Source: Bacillus timonensis
Lineage (GTDB): Bacteria; Bacillota; Bacilli; Bacillales; Bacillaceae_L
Direction of reading: 5' to 3'
Assembly (NCBI GenBank): GCA_020171895.1
Contig: JAIVAN010000011.1
Span: 115,554 to 179,553 of the forward strand
DNA length: 64,000 bases
In this document: in pieces, positions 55,035 to 64,000 of the stretch
Position numbering within the stretch: position 1 is the stretch's first letter
Layout: every line of letters starts with the position of its first letter
The notes under the pieces: model-generated
Database searches by the model: none
Told to the model about the DNA's origin: nothing
The model's input: the letters and a program-made list of their open reading frames with translations, nothing else
Program-made: the position numbers and the translations under genes

Positions 55035-56475
55035 GACTAACACTCCTTGCAGTTAAATCAGCATAGAGCTGATTGTATTTAAAAGCAGATTGTGCCCAAC
55101 TATAGTCACGATTCATGGCTTCTTTCACAATTTCCTTCCATATTTTCTCCTGTTGGTAAAAGAATATTGCTCTTTTAATCGTAAATAACATATCATGTGC
55201 ATTAAAGTTAACAAAACTAAATCCATTTCCTCTCTTTGAATGCTCATTGTATGATTGTACAGTGTCATTCAAACCACCTGTTTCCCTCACAATTGGTATG
55301 GTCCCATATCGGAGAGCGATTAGTTGACCTAATCCACAGGGCTCAAATCGAGAGGGCATTAAAAATAAGTCACTGCCTGCATAAATATTATGCGCCAATT
55401 CCTCATTAAACCCAATTTTCACCTTACATTTATTAGGATAACGCATTGCGATTTGATGAAAATATTGTTCATACTTTTCATCACCTGTTCCAAGAACGAT
55501 GAATTGAATGTCTTCTTGTAATAATTCTTCAAGTACATGTGTAATTAAATCAAGTCCCTTTTGTGCTGTTAGCCTTGAAACAATTGACAGTACTGGAACA
55601 TCACTTCGTTTAGGTAGGTCAAAATATTGTTGAAGAGCTTCTTTGTTTGCCACTTTATTTTCAAGACTAAAGGAATCATAGTTTTTCGTTATATATGAAT
55701 CCGTCTTCGGATTATATAAATCATCGTCAATTCCATTCACTATACCAACTAACGAAGAACTTCTACTTCTTAACAGCCCTTCCAGTTTCTCTCCATAGAA
55801 TTCTGTTTGGATTTCATCTCGGTAGGTTGGACTCACCGTTGTTATCACATTCGAAGATACTAAAGCCGCTTTCATGAAATTGACACAGCCGTAAAATTCT
55901 AATTGATCTATTGTAAAATATGAATCGTTAAGATTTAATAAATCATGAAGAATATCTCTAGGGAAAATCCCTTGGAATTGTAAATTATGAATAGTGAAAA
56001 CTGATTTAATGTCCTGATAGTAAGGCTCTAAACGATATTCAGAATGCAATAGAAAGTTAATCATTCCTGTATGCCAGTCATGACAATGTATAATATCAGG
56101 TTTGAAATGTAAGGAAGGGATTGCTTTTAATACAGCTTTACAAAAATATGAAAATCTCTCTCCATCATCATAGTGACCATACATCGAATCTCGTTTGAAG
56201 TAGTATTCGTTGTCAATAAAATAATAAGTTACCCCTTCATATTCAAGTACCTCGAGACCACAATATTGATTTCTCCATCCTACTTCAACGTTAAAATCCT
56301 TGACTTTCTTCATAGTCTCCTTAAAGTGACTAGCAATCTGACTATATTTAGGTAGGATAACTCTTACATCAGTGCCAAGGTTTTTTAATTCTTTTGGCAA
56401 TGCTCCGGCAACATCCGCTAATCCCCCTGATTTGATGAAGGGCACACATTCTGATACCACAAATAATACATTCAC
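55021..56475 (-). CDS. glgA: Glycogen synthase
   Basis: A 484-residue GT5 enzyme extending glycogen from ADP-glucose. [16 protein letters not shown] (residues 15-30) binds the nucleotide sugar; the C-terminal [20 protein letters not shown] holds the catalytic glutamate. It overlaps glgD by four bases and glgP by 14, consistent with translational coupling. Confidence 0.96.
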   Translation of the reverse strand: MNVLFVVSECVPFIKSGGLADVAGALPKELKNLGTDVRVILPKYSQIASHFKETMKKVKDFNVEVGWRNQYCGLEVLEYEGVTYYFIDNEYYFKRDSMYGHYDDGERFSYFCKAVLKAIPSLHFKPDIIHCHDWHTGMINFLLHSEYRLEPYYQDIKSVFTIHNLQFQGIFPRDILHDLLNLNDSYFTIDQLEFYGCVNFMKAALVSSNVITTVSPTYRDEIQTEFYGEKLEGLLRSRSSSLVGIVNGIDDDLYNPKTDSYITKNYDSFSLENKVANKEALQQYFDLPKRSDVPVLSIVSRLTAQKGLDLITHVLEELLQEDIQFIVLGTGDEKYEQYFHQIAMRYPNKCKVKIGFNEELAHNIYAGSDLFLMPSRFEPCGLGQLIALRYGTIPIVRETGGLNDTVQSYNEHSKRGNGFSFVNFNAHDMLFTIKRAIFFYQQEKIWKEIVKEAMNRDYSWAQSAFKYNQLYADLTARSVSHVHK

Positions 56476-57497
56476 GAATTCATCAACGCTCCTTGTACTG
56501 AACCCTTCTTTATCACTACCGGTTTTTGTTGAGTTCCATATAACTTCACATGATTTTCAATCTTCACATCTTTATCTAAAATGACACCATTAAGTTCACA
56601 GCCGTCACCTATTTGACTCTTTTGCATGATAATACTATTTTTAATCACAGTACCTTTGCCAATTTTTACAGAACGGAAGATAATGCTATTCTCAACTTTA
56701 CCTTCAATCACACAACCATTAGCTATCATTGAATTTTTCACCTGAGAGCTATTCATATACTTCGTAGGAGGCTCATCTTTAACTTTCGTTAAAATTGGAT
56801 TAGACTTTAGAAATAGTCTAGACCATGTTTCTGGCTGCAATAATTCAAGGCTATGTTTGTAATAGCTTTCTATTGAATCTATAACCGACACATATCCAGT
56901 ATATTCATAGTCACATACAACTAATTGGTTATGTGGATGACGAACCACTTCTACAATGTTTCGATATCCTGTTTCTTCACAGCTAGCAATGAGATCAAGT
57001 AATAATGATTTCTTTAAAATAAACATTTCCAATGATTTGCCTTGATGTCTAATTTCTGTGATATCACAATTTTTTTCTATATGTCTATTGAGCACCGCTT
57101 TATAATCAATGTTACAGATTGTATTAGAGTTTGTAATTAGCGCATACGATTGTGAACTTCTATGGAAATAATCAATATTGGCTTTAAATTGATTAAACGA
57201 CCCTAAATCAAATTGAATGTCTACATCTGGGGTTGGAAAAAAGAAAAGCCCATCGCGCTTGCGATTTAAATCCCATTGTTTTCCTGAACCTAAATGGTCC
57301 ATTAACGATCTATACTGAAATCTTGGAAAAATAGCCACACTTTTCATTCCGGAATTCACCATATTAGATAATACGAAATCAATTAATCGGTATCTTCCTC
57401 CAAATGGTACAGCAGCTAAAGAACGATTTACAGTTAAAGCTTCGATAGACTCTTTATAAGTAGTTGCATCTATGATTCCAAGCATATTTTTATTCAT
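56472..57497 (-). CDS. glgD: GlgD, regulatory subunit of ADP-glucose pyrophosphorylase
   Basis: A 341-residue GlgC paralogue. The nucleotidyltransferase N-terminus lacks the canonical GGxGxRL loop (it reads [12 protein letters not shown]) and the C-terminal half forms a beta-helix. In Firmicutes GlgD associates with GlgC and raises its activity. ATG at 57497 follows GGAAAGGGTG by eight bases. It lies 33 bases after glgC. Confidence 0.93.
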   Translation of the reverse strand: MNKNMLGIIDATTYKESIEALTVNRSLAAVPFGGRYRLIDFVLSNMVNSGMKSVAIFPRFQYRSLMDHLGSGKQWDLNRKRDGLFFFPTPDVDIQFDLGSFNQFKANIDYFHRSSQSYALITNSNTICNIDYKAVLNRHIEKNCDITEIRHQGKSLEMFILKKSLLLDLIASCEETGYRNIVEVVRHPHNQLVVCDYEYTGYVSVIDSIESYYKHSLELLQPETWSRLFLKSNPILTKVKDEPPTKYMNSSQVKNSMIANGCVIEGKVENSIIFRSVKIGKGTVIKNSIIMQKSQIGDGCELNGVILDKDVKIENHVKLYGTQQKPVVIKKGSVQGALMNS

Positions 57498-57530
57498 AGT
57501 GTAAACACCCTTTCCACTCACGTTTTTTCC

Positions 57531-58679
57531 TTACACCTGTGGCTTTACAGCTAGCATCTCTTCAGTAACGAGTAAAACCTCATCTGCACCTTTATCCGAT
57601 CGAATGATTGTTCCATCTGGAATACTCATATTTGCTGGTACAATCGCTTTATCTATATATACATTCTTTCCAATTTTTGCATCAGGCATAATGACAGATT
57701 GCTTAATTATTGTACCCTCACCAACATGAACTCCTTGAAATAGAACTGATTTATCTACTACCCCTTCAATGACACAACCCTCATTAATTAATGACTCATT
57801 TACTTCTCCACTTGGAGCGATAAATTGAGGTGGTTGATTTGGATTAACAGAGTATATTCTCCAAGAATAGTCAAATAGATTTAGATCTGGTTCATCATTT
57901 AATAAATCCATATTCGCTTCCCACAAACTCTTTACAGTCCCAACATCTTTCCAATATCCCTTAAATGGATACGCAATTAACTTCTTTTTTTCTTCAATTA
58001 ACAATGGAATTACATCTTTCCCAAAGTCATGACTAGAATCAGGATTTCTGTCATCCATCTCTAAATATTCCTTTAAGACCGCCCATTTAAAAATATATAT
58101 TCCCATAGACGCTAAGTTGTTTTTCGCATAAACTGGTTTCTCTTCGAATTCAACTACTTCCATGTTATCGTTTGTATTCATGATCCCGAATCTATTTGTT
58201 TCTTCCCATGGTACTTCAATAACTGAAATGGATACGTCTGCATCTTTTTCAACATGGTAAGACAGCATATCAGAATAATCCATTTTATAAATGTGGTCAC
58301 CAGATAGGATGAGCACATATTCAGGTTCATATTGTTTCAAATAATTTAAATTTTGATAGATAGCGCTTGCCGTTCCTGTATACCACTTTACTCCTGACGA
58401 TTCCGAGTAAGGCGGTAAAACAGTTACCCCTCCATTCTTCCTATCTAAGTCCCAGGCACTTCCAATACCAATATAAGAGTTTAGTACAAGGGGTTGATAC
58501 TGAGTTAAAACACCAACTGTATCAATTCCAGAGTTTGTACAGTTACTTAATGCAAAGTCTATAATTCTATACTTTCCTCCAAAAGGCACTGCAGGCTTTG
58601 CTAAATTTTTTGTTAATGAACTAAGTCGACTTCCTTTTCCCCCTGCTAGTAACATTGCTACACATTTTCTTTGAACCAT
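57531..58679 (-). CDS. glgC: Glucose-1-phosphate adenylyltransferase
   Basis: A 382-residue enzyme producing ADP-glucose from ATP and glucose-1-phosphate. The nucleotide loop [14 protein letters not shown] (about residues 10-23), [15 protein letters not shown] and [10 protein letters not shown] are complete. ATG follows GGGGAGAGAG. It starts inside the last 59 bases of glgB, an unusually long overlap. The heteromer with GlgD controls the rate of glycogen synthesis. Confidence 0.96.
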   Translation of the reverse strand: MVQRKCVAMLLAGGKGSRLSSLTKNLAKPAVPFGGKYRIIDFALSNCTNSGIDTVGVLTQYQPLVLNSYIGIGSAWDLDRKNGGVTVLPPYSESSGVKWYTGTASAIYQNLNYLKQYEPEYVLILSGDHIYKMDYSDMLSYHVEKDADVSISVIEVPWEETNRFGIMNTNDNMEVVEFEEKPVYAKNNLASMGIYIFKWAVLKEYLEMDDRNPDSSHDFGKDVIPLLIEEKKKLIAYPFKGYWKDVGTVKSLWEANMDLLNDEPDLNLFDYSWRIYSVNPNQPPQFIAPSGEVNESLINEGCVIEGVVDKSVLFQGVHVGEGTIIKQSVIMPDAKIGKNVYIDKAIVPANMSIPDGTIIRSDKGADEVLLVTEEMLAVKPQV

Positions 58680-60561
58680 GCTTCACTCTCTCCCCTCTTT
58701 TTTTTACTGGTCTAAAAATACAAACTCCAAACGGTGGAATTGTAATGGATATATGATAACGTTGGTTATGAAAAGGCTCATCGATTGCCTTCATTCTTTT
58801 ACGATTCCGCCTATCAGTTCCACCGAACTCTTCAAAATCACTATTAAACTCCTCAATATAATTCGTTAACTGAGGTACACCAACCTTAAATTCTTCATAT
58901 ACATTTGGTTTAAAATTGCAAACGACGATTAAATCTTCATTCTTCTTTTTCGCCTTACGTATGAAAGAAAAAATACTTTGCTCATTATTATTTACATCTA
59001 TCCACTCAAAACCTGAAGGATCATGGTCAACTTCATGTAAAGCCTTATACTTCTTATAAACTCTCAACAACTCTTTAACATATGCATTAGATTTTTTGTG
59101 CATGTCATATTCTTCGAGATTCCAATCTAATTGACTAAAGTCTTTCCATTCTGAAAATTGCGCTAGTTCAGCACCCATAAAAAGCAGTTTTTTTCCCGGG
59201 TGAGTCAATAAATATCCTAGCAACAGCCTTAATTGAGCAAATTTACTCCAGTAATCGCCAGGCATCTTATTCAACAATGATTTTTTCCCATGTACAACTT
59301 CATCATGAGAAAATGGGAGGATGAAGTTTTCACTAAACGCATACAGCAAAGAAAAACTTACTTTGTGATGTAATTCTTTTCTAGAAGAAGGCTCAGCTTC
59401 CATATATGATAAAATGTCATTCATCCAACCCATATTCCATTTATAATTAAATCCTATTCCTCCCTGTGATGTAGGTGCTGTCACTAGAGGCCAATCGGTC
59501 GAATCTTCAGCAATCATTAACATTGAAGGATCATTTTCAAAGACTACTTCATTTAATTTTTTTAGAAAATCAACTGCATATGAGTTTTTATGTAAGTTGT
59601 TTTCCTGATTTGGCCAATAAAGCATATTTGCCACTGCATCTACACGAAAGCCATCTATATGAAAATATTCCATCCAGAATAAAGCATTTGAAATGAGAAA
59701 GCTTTGTACCTCAGGTTTACCAAGATCAAAATTAGCCGTACCCCAAACTTCATTTTCCCTATCCTGATACTTTTTGTACTCATAGGTAGGTTCACCATCA
59801 AACATGTAAAGTCCGTGGGCATCTTTACAAAAATGTCCTGGGACCCAGTCGAGAATTACGCCAATATTATGCTGATGACATGTATCAATAAACTCCATCA
59901 AATCTTTTGGAGTACCGTAACGGCTTGTTGGAGAGAAATATCCTACCCCTTGATATCCCCAAGATTTGTCAAGTGGATGCTCTACGAGGGGAAGTAATTC
60001 AATATGGGTAAAACCATGATCCAATACATATGGAATAAGTTCTTTTGCTAGTTCTTGATAGCTTAACAATTCAGTTCCGTTCTTTTTTTTCCATGAACCT
60101 ACATGTAACTCATAAATAAACAAAGGTTGGTCATAGTGTGACTTTTTATGTTTATTTCGTTGCCACCTCTCGTCATTCCATCGATATCCATCCATGTGAT
60201 AAATAATAGATGCAGTATTTGGTCTAGTCTCAGAATAAAATGCATATGGATCTGATTTTATAAGTGTTCGACCACCAGCTGTTGTGATTTCATATTTATA
60301 TAATTCTCCCTCAGTAAGTTCTGGAATAAAGAGTGTCCATATCCCTTCGTTATTAACCTTTTTCATTTTGTGGTGTGTGCCTTGCCATTTGTTAAAATTG
60401 CCGACTACACTCACCTTAGCGGCATGAGGTGCCCATACGCAAAAGCGTGTTCCACTTATGTTCATATCATCTAGTAAGTGGGCACCAAACAATAAATGAC
60501 TTTTAAACAGATTTCCTTCATGAAATAAGTGAATATCGTAATCCGTTGGAATGGATAGCAA
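58621..60561 (-). CDS. glgB: 1,4-alpha-glucan branching enzyme
   Basis: A 646-residue GH13 branching enzyme, first in glgBCDAP. A CBM48 N-domain (about 25-115) precedes the barrel, whose nucleophile is in [12 protein letters not shown] (near residue 309), acid in [10 protein letters not shown] (near 352) and transition-state aspartate in FSHDEVVHG (near 420). TTG start with GAGAGGGTG seven bases upstream. The C-terminus (about the last 20 residues, rich in Lys and Arg) overlaps glgC and looks like an extension relative to the usual length. Confidence 0.95.
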   Translation of the reverse strand: MLSIPTDYDIHLFHEGNLFKSHLLFGAHLLDDMNISGTRFCVWAPHAAKVSVVGNFNKWQGTHHKMKKVNNEGIWTLFIPELTEGELYKYEITTAGGRTLIKSDPYAFYSETRPNTASIIYHMDGYRWNDERWQRNKHKKSHYDQPLFIYELHVGSWKKKNGTELLSYQELAKELIPYVLDHGFTHIELLPLVEHPLDKSWGYQGVGYFSPTSRYGTPKDLMEFIDTCHQHNIGVILDWVPGHFCKDAHGLYMFDGEPTYEYKKYQDRENEVWGTANFDLGKPEVQSFLISNALFWMEYFHIDGFRVDAVANMLYWPNQENNLHKNSYAVDFLKKLNEVVFENDPSMLMIAEDSTDWPLVTAPTSQGGIGFNYKWNMGWMNDILSYMEAEPSSRKELHHKVSFSLLYAFSENFILPFSHDEVVHGKKSLLNKMPGDYWSKFAQLRLLLGYLLTHPGKKLLFMGAELAQFSEWKDFSQLDWNLEEYDMHKKSNAYVKELLRVYKKYKALHEVDHDPSGFEWIDVNNNEQSIFSFIRKAKKKNEDLIVVCNFKPNVYEEFKVGVPQLTNYIEEFNSDFEEFGGTDRRNRKRMKAIDEPFHNQRYHISITIPPFGVCIFRPVKKRGERVKHGSKKMCSNVTSRGKRKST

Positions 60562-60766
60562 TGTATTTCACCCTCTCTTTTGCAAATTTATGATTACTTC
60601 GCTATATTCACACATTCTACATAATAATGTTGGAAAGATGGTGGGCTTTCATGCGACAGGATTCTACATTTGTGTGTTTATTATCGTTATTCCTTATTTT
60701 GAAATAATATTATTCCACACATAATATCTTTAAAACAAAGGCATGATGATAAAAGGAGGTGTTCAA

Positions 60767-60943
60767 ATGAAAAAAAAGAATGAAAAGCAAGATTTTAATG
60801 GAGAAACACCATTTTTTGATGCGCCAGATGACAAAATATTGGCTTTCGATATGTTCAGAGGGCCTACTACTGGGGTTTCTTCAGAGTTTGATTTAGATAA
60901 TCCTAGTAGAAAATTTGAGCAAGACATTAATAATCAGGATTAG
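60767..60943 (+). CDS. Hypothetical small protein, 58 aa
   Basis: A short acidic protein (MKKKNEKQDFNGETPFFDAP...) with a very strong AAAAGGAGGTG ribosome site seven bases before ATG. It has no cysteine or membrane segment. It is divergent from the glg operon. Not recognised; small proteins of this type in Bacillus are often sporulation- or stress-expressed, but no such promoter was identified here. Confidence 0.68.
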   Translation: MKKKNEKQDFNGETPFFDAPDDKILAFDMFRGPTTGVSSEFDLDNPSRKFEQDINNQD

Positions 60944-60961
60944 TTAAAAAATAGCTTTTTT

Positions 60962-60997
60962 ATGTAAGCGGTTTATCAATTTATGTAAACGTTTTAT
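60962..60997. promoter_or_regulatory. Two tandem cre-like sequences
   Basis: ATGTAAGCGGTTTAT and ATGTAAACGTTTTAT each fit the CcpA cre consensus except at one position. Their spacing is 21 bases, two helical turns. They lie after the 58-residue gene and about 420 bases upstream of glgB; no gene starts next to them. The remaining AT-rich sequence to 61210 shows nothing I can support. Confidence 0.5.
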
Positions 60998-61210
60998 TAT
61001 TCCTTTTATTGTAAGATATTATTCTATTATCAATTTTCAGATAATAGGTAAAAACAACAGGTGTTGTTTTTTGTTATTTTATTTATAAAGTAAACTTTGT
61101 CGATAAATAATTTGACACAAAGAAAAGCTTCTAAGTATGCAATCGTTTTCAATTTTATTCTAGAGAAATTGTGTGATGGAGACAATTGGAGGGTGGGAAT
61201 TCTTTTTAGC

Positions 61211-61455
61211 TAGCCTAAAAATACAACGCTGTATGTGGGGTGTTAACCTTCGTTGCAGGACCTCGCTTTCCGCGGGGCGCTCCTGGAGCCTCCTCGGCAT
61301 CGCCTGTGGGGTCTCCAGTCCAGCGCATCTCCCGCAGGAGTCTCGGTCCTTCCACTTCAGTTAACACGCATGAATACTTGAGATACAACATTCTAATAAC
61401 AAAAAACATTTTCATTCATCATGGTGTAATTCTCAAATTGTATGGAAGTCTACCC
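61211..61455 (-). repeat. Interspersed structured repeat, copy A8
   Basis: Complete short copy on the minus strand. Stems GTTAAC pairs, AGGACC/GGTCCT, GCGGG/CCCGC and CTGGAG/CTCCAG are all intact. It lies between the glg region and the end of the tRNA array. Confidence 0.9.
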
Positions 61456-61496
61456 TAAATAGACGATACTGAAATTGGGGTGTTAACCTCGTTGAA
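61449..61496 (-). repeat. Interspersed repeat, end fragment A9
   Basis: Only the right end of the repeat (CTACCCTAAATAGACGATACTG through GGTGTTAACCTCGTTG) is present, in tandem with A8. It repeats the boundary seen between A5 and A6. Confidence 0.75.
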
Positions 61497-61516
61497 GAAT
61501 GCTAACTTTCTAAAAT

Positions 61517-61552
61517 GCAAAAAACACTACGATTTTTATCGTAGTGTTTTTT
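61517..61552 (-). terminator. Terminator of the rRNA-tRNA operon
   Basis: AAACACTACGAT pairs with ATCGTAGTGTTT, followed by TTTTGC on the minus strand, five bases after the last tRNA. Confidence 0.88.
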
Positions 61553-61556
61553 GAGA

Positions 61557-61628
61557 TGACCCATACGGGATTCGAACCCGTGTTACCGCCGTGAAAGGGC
61601 GGTGTCTTAACCGCTTGACCAATGGGCC
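61557..61628 (-). tRNA. tRNA-Glu (TTC)
   Basis: A 72-base cloverleaf with anticodon TTC. CCA is not encoded. Last gene of the array before the terminator. Confidence 0.96.
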
Positions 61629-61644
61629 ATATTTAAATTGTATC

Positions 61645-61735
61645 TGGCGGAGAAGGAGGGATTTGAACCCTCGCGCCGCTTACGCGACCTACACCCTTAG
61701 CAGGGGCGCCTCTTCAGCCACTTGAGTACTTCCCC
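61645..61735 (-). tRNA. tRNA-Ser (GCT)
   Basis: Class II tRNA with a long variable arm, anticodon GCT and encoded CCA. A G-U pair sits in the acceptor stem. Confidence 0.96.
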
Positions 61736-61740
61736 GTAAT

Positions 61741-61815
61741 TGGCTCCACAGGCAGGATTCGAACCTGCGACCGATCGGTTAACAGCCGATAGCTCTACCA
61801 CTGAGCTACTGTGGA
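61741..61815 (-). tRNA. tRNA-Asn (GTT)
   Basis: Anticodon GTT between CT and AA; standard arms and encoded CCA. Confidence 0.96.
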
Positions 61816-61823
61816 ATAGTAAA

Positions 61824-61900
<77 letters not shown>

Positions 61901-61910
61901 AATGGAATAA

Positions 61911-61984
61911 TGGAGCGGGTGATGAGAATCGAACTCACGACATCAGCTTGGAAGGCTGAGGTTTTACCATTAAACTACACCCGC
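61911..61984 (-). tRNA. tRNA-Gly (TCC)
   Basis: Anticodon TCC; acceptor GCGGGTG; encoded CCA. Confidence 0.96.
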
Positions 61985-61997
61985 ATAAAAATGTATA

Positions 61998-62074
61998 TGG
62001 GGCGATTGATGGGAATCGAACCCACGAATGCCTGAACCACAATCAGGTGCGTTAACCACTTCGCCACAACCGCC
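61998..62074 (-). tRNA. tRNA-His (GTG)
   Basis: Anticodon GTG; extra 5' G typical of tRNA-His; encoded CCA. Confidence 0.95.
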
Positions 62075-62098
62075 ATATATATTTAATTTTTATTAAAA

Positions 62099-62174
62099 TG
62101 GTGGCTCGGGACGGAATCGAACCGCCGACACATGGATTTTCAGTCCATTGCTCTACCGACTGAGCTACCGAGCC
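62099..62174 (-). tRNA. tRNA-Phe (GAA)
   Basis: Anticodon GAA; acceptor GGCTCGG; encoded CCA. Confidence 0.96.
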
Positions 62175-62179
62175 ATTAA

Positions 62180-62255
62180 TGGCGGTCCCGACCGGGATCG
62201 AACCGGCGATCTCCTGCGTGACAGGCAGGCATGTTAACCGCTACACCACGGGACC
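62180..62255 (-). tRNA. tRNA-Asp (GTC)
   Basis: Anticodon GTC; acceptor GGTCCCG; encoded CCA. Confidence 0.96.
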
Positions 62256-62258
62256 ATT

Positions 62259-62335
<77 letters not shown>

Positions 62336-62356
62336 ATAATAAGAAGTATATAAATT

Positions 62357-62459
62357 TTACCATGCGCTCATGTTACTGACTGTCCCGATTTCAGGAAGCT
62401 TTTTCAAGCAGCAGCTCAATCGGTACAACTCGCAGTTCTTCGGTGAAGTAGCGCTTGTT
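62357..62459 (-). other. Foldable insert between tRNA-Ser and tRNA-fMet
   Basis: A 100-base G+C-richer segment. On the minus strand GCGCT/AGCGC closes three internal hairpins (CTTC-ACC-GAAG, AACT-GCG-AGTT, CCGATT...AATCGG), a tRNA-like layout without tRNA motifs. It also reads as codons NKRYFTEELRVVPIELLLEK before a stop, with a one-base shift continuing EIGTVSNMSAW to TAA, so a broken gene end is the alternative. The surrounding gap (62336-62517) has no normal tRNA. Confidence 0.55.
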
Positions 62460-62472
62460 GCTCCACCCCGCG

Positions 62473-62501
62473 ATAATAAAAAATAGAATATAAACTGTCA
62501 A
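62473..62501 (-). promoter_or_regulatory. Promoter-like sequence inside the tRNA array
   Basis: TTGACA and TATTAT are separated by exactly 17 bases. The predicted start falls in the duplicated tRNA-fMet 5' segment. Confidence 0.6.
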
Positions 62502-62517
62502 TCATGATTAAATATTA

Positions 62518-62610
62518 TGGCGGAGGAAGAGGGATTCGAACCCCCGCGGGCTTTGACACCCCTGTCGGTTTTCAAGACCGATCCCTTCAGCCGGACTTGG
62601 GTATTCCTCC
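62518..62610 (-). tRNA. tRNA-Ser (TGA)
   Basis: Class II tRNA with a long variable arm, anticodon TGA; encoded CCA. Confidence 0.96.
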
Positions 62611-62622
62611 GTAATATTTAAA

Positions 62623-62699
62623 TGGTGGACCTTGTAGGACTCGAACCTACGACCGGACGGTTATGAGCCGTCTGCTCTAACCAGCTGAGCTAAAGGTCC
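62623..62699 (-). tRNA. tRNA-Ile2 (CAT, lysidine type)
   Basis: Anticodon CAT, but the body (GGACCTTTAGCTCAG) matches the B. subtilis minor isoleucine tRNA whose C34 is converted to lysidine. Position after tRNA-Met agrees with trnB order. Confidence 0.9.
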
Positions 62700-62709
62700 A
62701 ATAAGTACA

Positions 62710-62786
62710 TGGTAGCGGCGGAGGGAGTCGAACCCACGACCTCACGGGTATGAACCGTACGCTCTAGCCAGCTGAGCTACACCGCC
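62710..62786 (-). tRNA. tRNA-Met (CAT), elongator
   Basis: Anticodon CAT; body GGCGGTGTAGCTCAGCTGG as in Bacillus elongator tRNA-Met; encoded CCA. Confidence 0.93.
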
Positions 62787-62815
62787 ATGTATATTGAGTT
62801 CATGCTAAATCCTAT

Positions 62816-62891
62816 TGGTGGAGCCTAGCGGGATCGAACCGCTGACCTCCTGCGTGCAAGGCAGGCGCTCTCCCAGCTGAGCTAAGGCCCC
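62816..62891 (-). tRNA. tRNA-Ala (TGC)
   Basis: Anticodon TGC; G3-class acceptor GGGGCCT; encoded CCA. Confidence 0.96.
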
Positions 62892-62909
62892 AAAAATTTA
62901 AAAGAGTAA

Positions 62910-62986
62910 TGGTCGGGAAGACAGGATTCGAACCTGCGACCCCTTGGTCCCAAACCAAGTGCTCTACCAAGCTGAGCTACTCCCCG
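62910..62986 (-). tRNA. tRNA-Pro (TGG)
   Basis: Anticodon TGG; acceptor CGGGGAG; encoded CCA. Confidence 0.96.
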
Positions 62987-62995
62987 TTATTTAAA

Positions 62996-63072
<77 letters not shown>

Positions 63073-63080
63073 ATATAAAG

Positions 63081-63166
63081 TGCCGAGGACCGGAATCGAA
63101 CCGGTACGGTAGTCACCTACCGCAGGATTTTAAGTCCTGTGCGTCTGCCAGTTCCGCCACCCCGGC
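63081..63166 (-). tRNA. tRNA-Leu (TAA)
   Basis: Class II tRNA, anticodon TAA; CCA is not encoded. Confidence 0.95.
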
Positions 63167-63180
63167 ATGGATGGTCTTTC

Positions 63181-63255
63181 TGGAGCGGAAGACGGGATTC
63201 GAACCCGCGACCCCCACCTTGGCAAGGTGGTGTTCTACCACTGAACTACTTCCGC
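63181..63255 (-). tRNA. tRNA-Gly (GCC)
   Basis: Anticodon GCC; acceptor GCGGAAG; encoded CCA. Confidence 0.96.
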
Positions 63256-63258
63256 AAA

Positions 63259-63342
63259 TGGTGCGGGTGAAGGGACTCGAACCCCCACGTCATGGACACT
63301 AGATCCTAAGTCTAGCGCGTCTGCCAATTCCGCCACACCCGC
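63259..63342 (-). tRNA. tRNA-Leu (TAG)
   Basis: Class II tRNA, anticodon TAG; encoded CCA. Confidence 0.95.
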
Positions 63343-63353
63343 AAATATGAAAA

Positions 63354-63429
63354 TGGTGAGCCATGAAGGACTCGAACCTTCGACCCTCTGATTAAAAGTC
63401 AGATGCTCTACCGACTGAGCTAATGGCTC
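63354..63429 (-). tRNA. tRNA-Lys (TTT)
   Basis: Anticodon TTT; acceptor GAGCCAT; encoded CCA. Confidence 0.96.
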
Positions 63430-63471
63430 TAATAGTAAGCATCTATGATGCTTCTTAGTTAGAAATTAAAA

Positions 63472-63547
<76 letters not shown>

Positions 63548-63555
63548 TAAATAGA

Positions 63556-63631
63556 TGGTGGAGGATGACGGGATCGAACCGCCGACCCCCTGCTTGTAAG
63601 GCAGGTGCTCTCCCAGCTGAGCTAATCCTCC
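63556..63631 (-). tRNA. tRNA-Val (TAC)
   Basis: Anticodon TAC; acceptor GGAGGAT; encoded CCA. First tRNA after 5S rRNA. Confidence 0.96.
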
Positions 63632-63641
63632 GTCATTTCCA

Positions 63642-63757
<116 letters not shown>

Positions 63758-63886
63758 TTAGTAACGACAAATTCTATTATAATATGTTTATCATAAATTG
63801 CAAGAGGAAATTTTTCTCTTAAAAAGATTTTTGTTCCCTCAAAACTAGATAACCTAAGAACATTCAATGAAAGTTTTAAAAATTTG

Positions 63887-64000
<114 letters not shown>

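Noticed and set aside
60562..60742. Sigma-E promoter for the glg operon
   Set aside because: GAATATA and CATAAATT are present on the minus strand but only ten bases apart, too close for a sigma-E promoter.
61173..61458. Open frames on both strands over repeat A8
   Set aside because: They follow the G+C-rich repeat core and share no conserved protein sequence with other copies beyond the repeat itself.

Overview
The window reads as an AT-rich chromosomal segment of a Bacillus-like member of the Bacillaceae. Gene order from ytzC/ytqA to the rRNA/tRNA cluster follows the Bacillus subtilis ytq-ytp-ytm-ytl-ytk-mnt-men-glg-trnB neighbourhood almost gene for gene, with local insertions. Only the ketone-body cluster at the left end, the sigma-54 regulator, the MFS carrier, the C39 peptidase, the bicarbonate-type carrier and the extra zinc-binding lipoprotein look added. 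There is no transposase, integrase, prophage, CRISPR array or defence system. The species cannot be fixed from the sequence alone.

Layout. 1-4530: an operon for 3-hydroxybutyrate/acetoacetate use (dehydrogenase fragment, GntP-type permease, both subunits of a 3-oxoacid CoA-transferase). It is preceded by a textbook -24/-12 promoter, a perfect CcpA cre match, palindromic activator sites and the gene for a PAS-AAA+-Fis activator. 4584-12497: an MFS carrier, small conserved proteins, the tRNA wobble-uridine enzymes ytqA/ytqB, the C35 terpene synthase ytpB with lysophospholipase ytpA, ytoA and a C39-like peptidase. 12512-18804: asnB, metK under a SAM-I riboswitch, and pckA under a promoter carrying a CcpN-type operator. 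19080-31240: ytmB, ytmA, the ytlACD ABC transporter, ytkD, ltaE, dps with a sigma-B promoter, ytzI, an amidase, folE2, luxS, yidD and a duplicated YtkA-domain lipoprotein. 31411-40876: an SbtA-type carrier, a Zur-box-controlled zinc-binding lipoprotein, the ythAB bd-type oxidase and the mntABCD manganese importer with two MntR-like sites. 41342-50121: the menaquinone genes menCE, menBHDF and menA. 50266-60561: yteA, a cold-shock protein, an AIM24 protein and the glgBCDAP glycogen operon. 61557-64000: a 21-tRNA array in the order of B. subtilis trnB, then 5S rRNA and the 3' end of 23S rRNA, all on the minus strand.

How the genes connect. Menaquinone synthesis supplies the quinone that the YthAB oxidase would use. 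Mn, Zn and carbon status appear to be read through MntR, Zur, CcpA and CcpN sites that can be read directly. MetK, LuxS and the SAM-dependent enzymes form an S-adenosylmethionine theme.

The most unusual content lies between genes. An interspersed repeat family (eight copies plus one end fragment) shows paired base changes in at least four stems, as expected for a conserved folded RNA or hairpin DNA. A second, unrelated structured repeat lies in front of the glycogen operon's 3' end. A third foldable segment, with its own promoter-like sequence and a 21-bp duplication of the 5' end of tRNA-fMet, interrupts the tRNA array.
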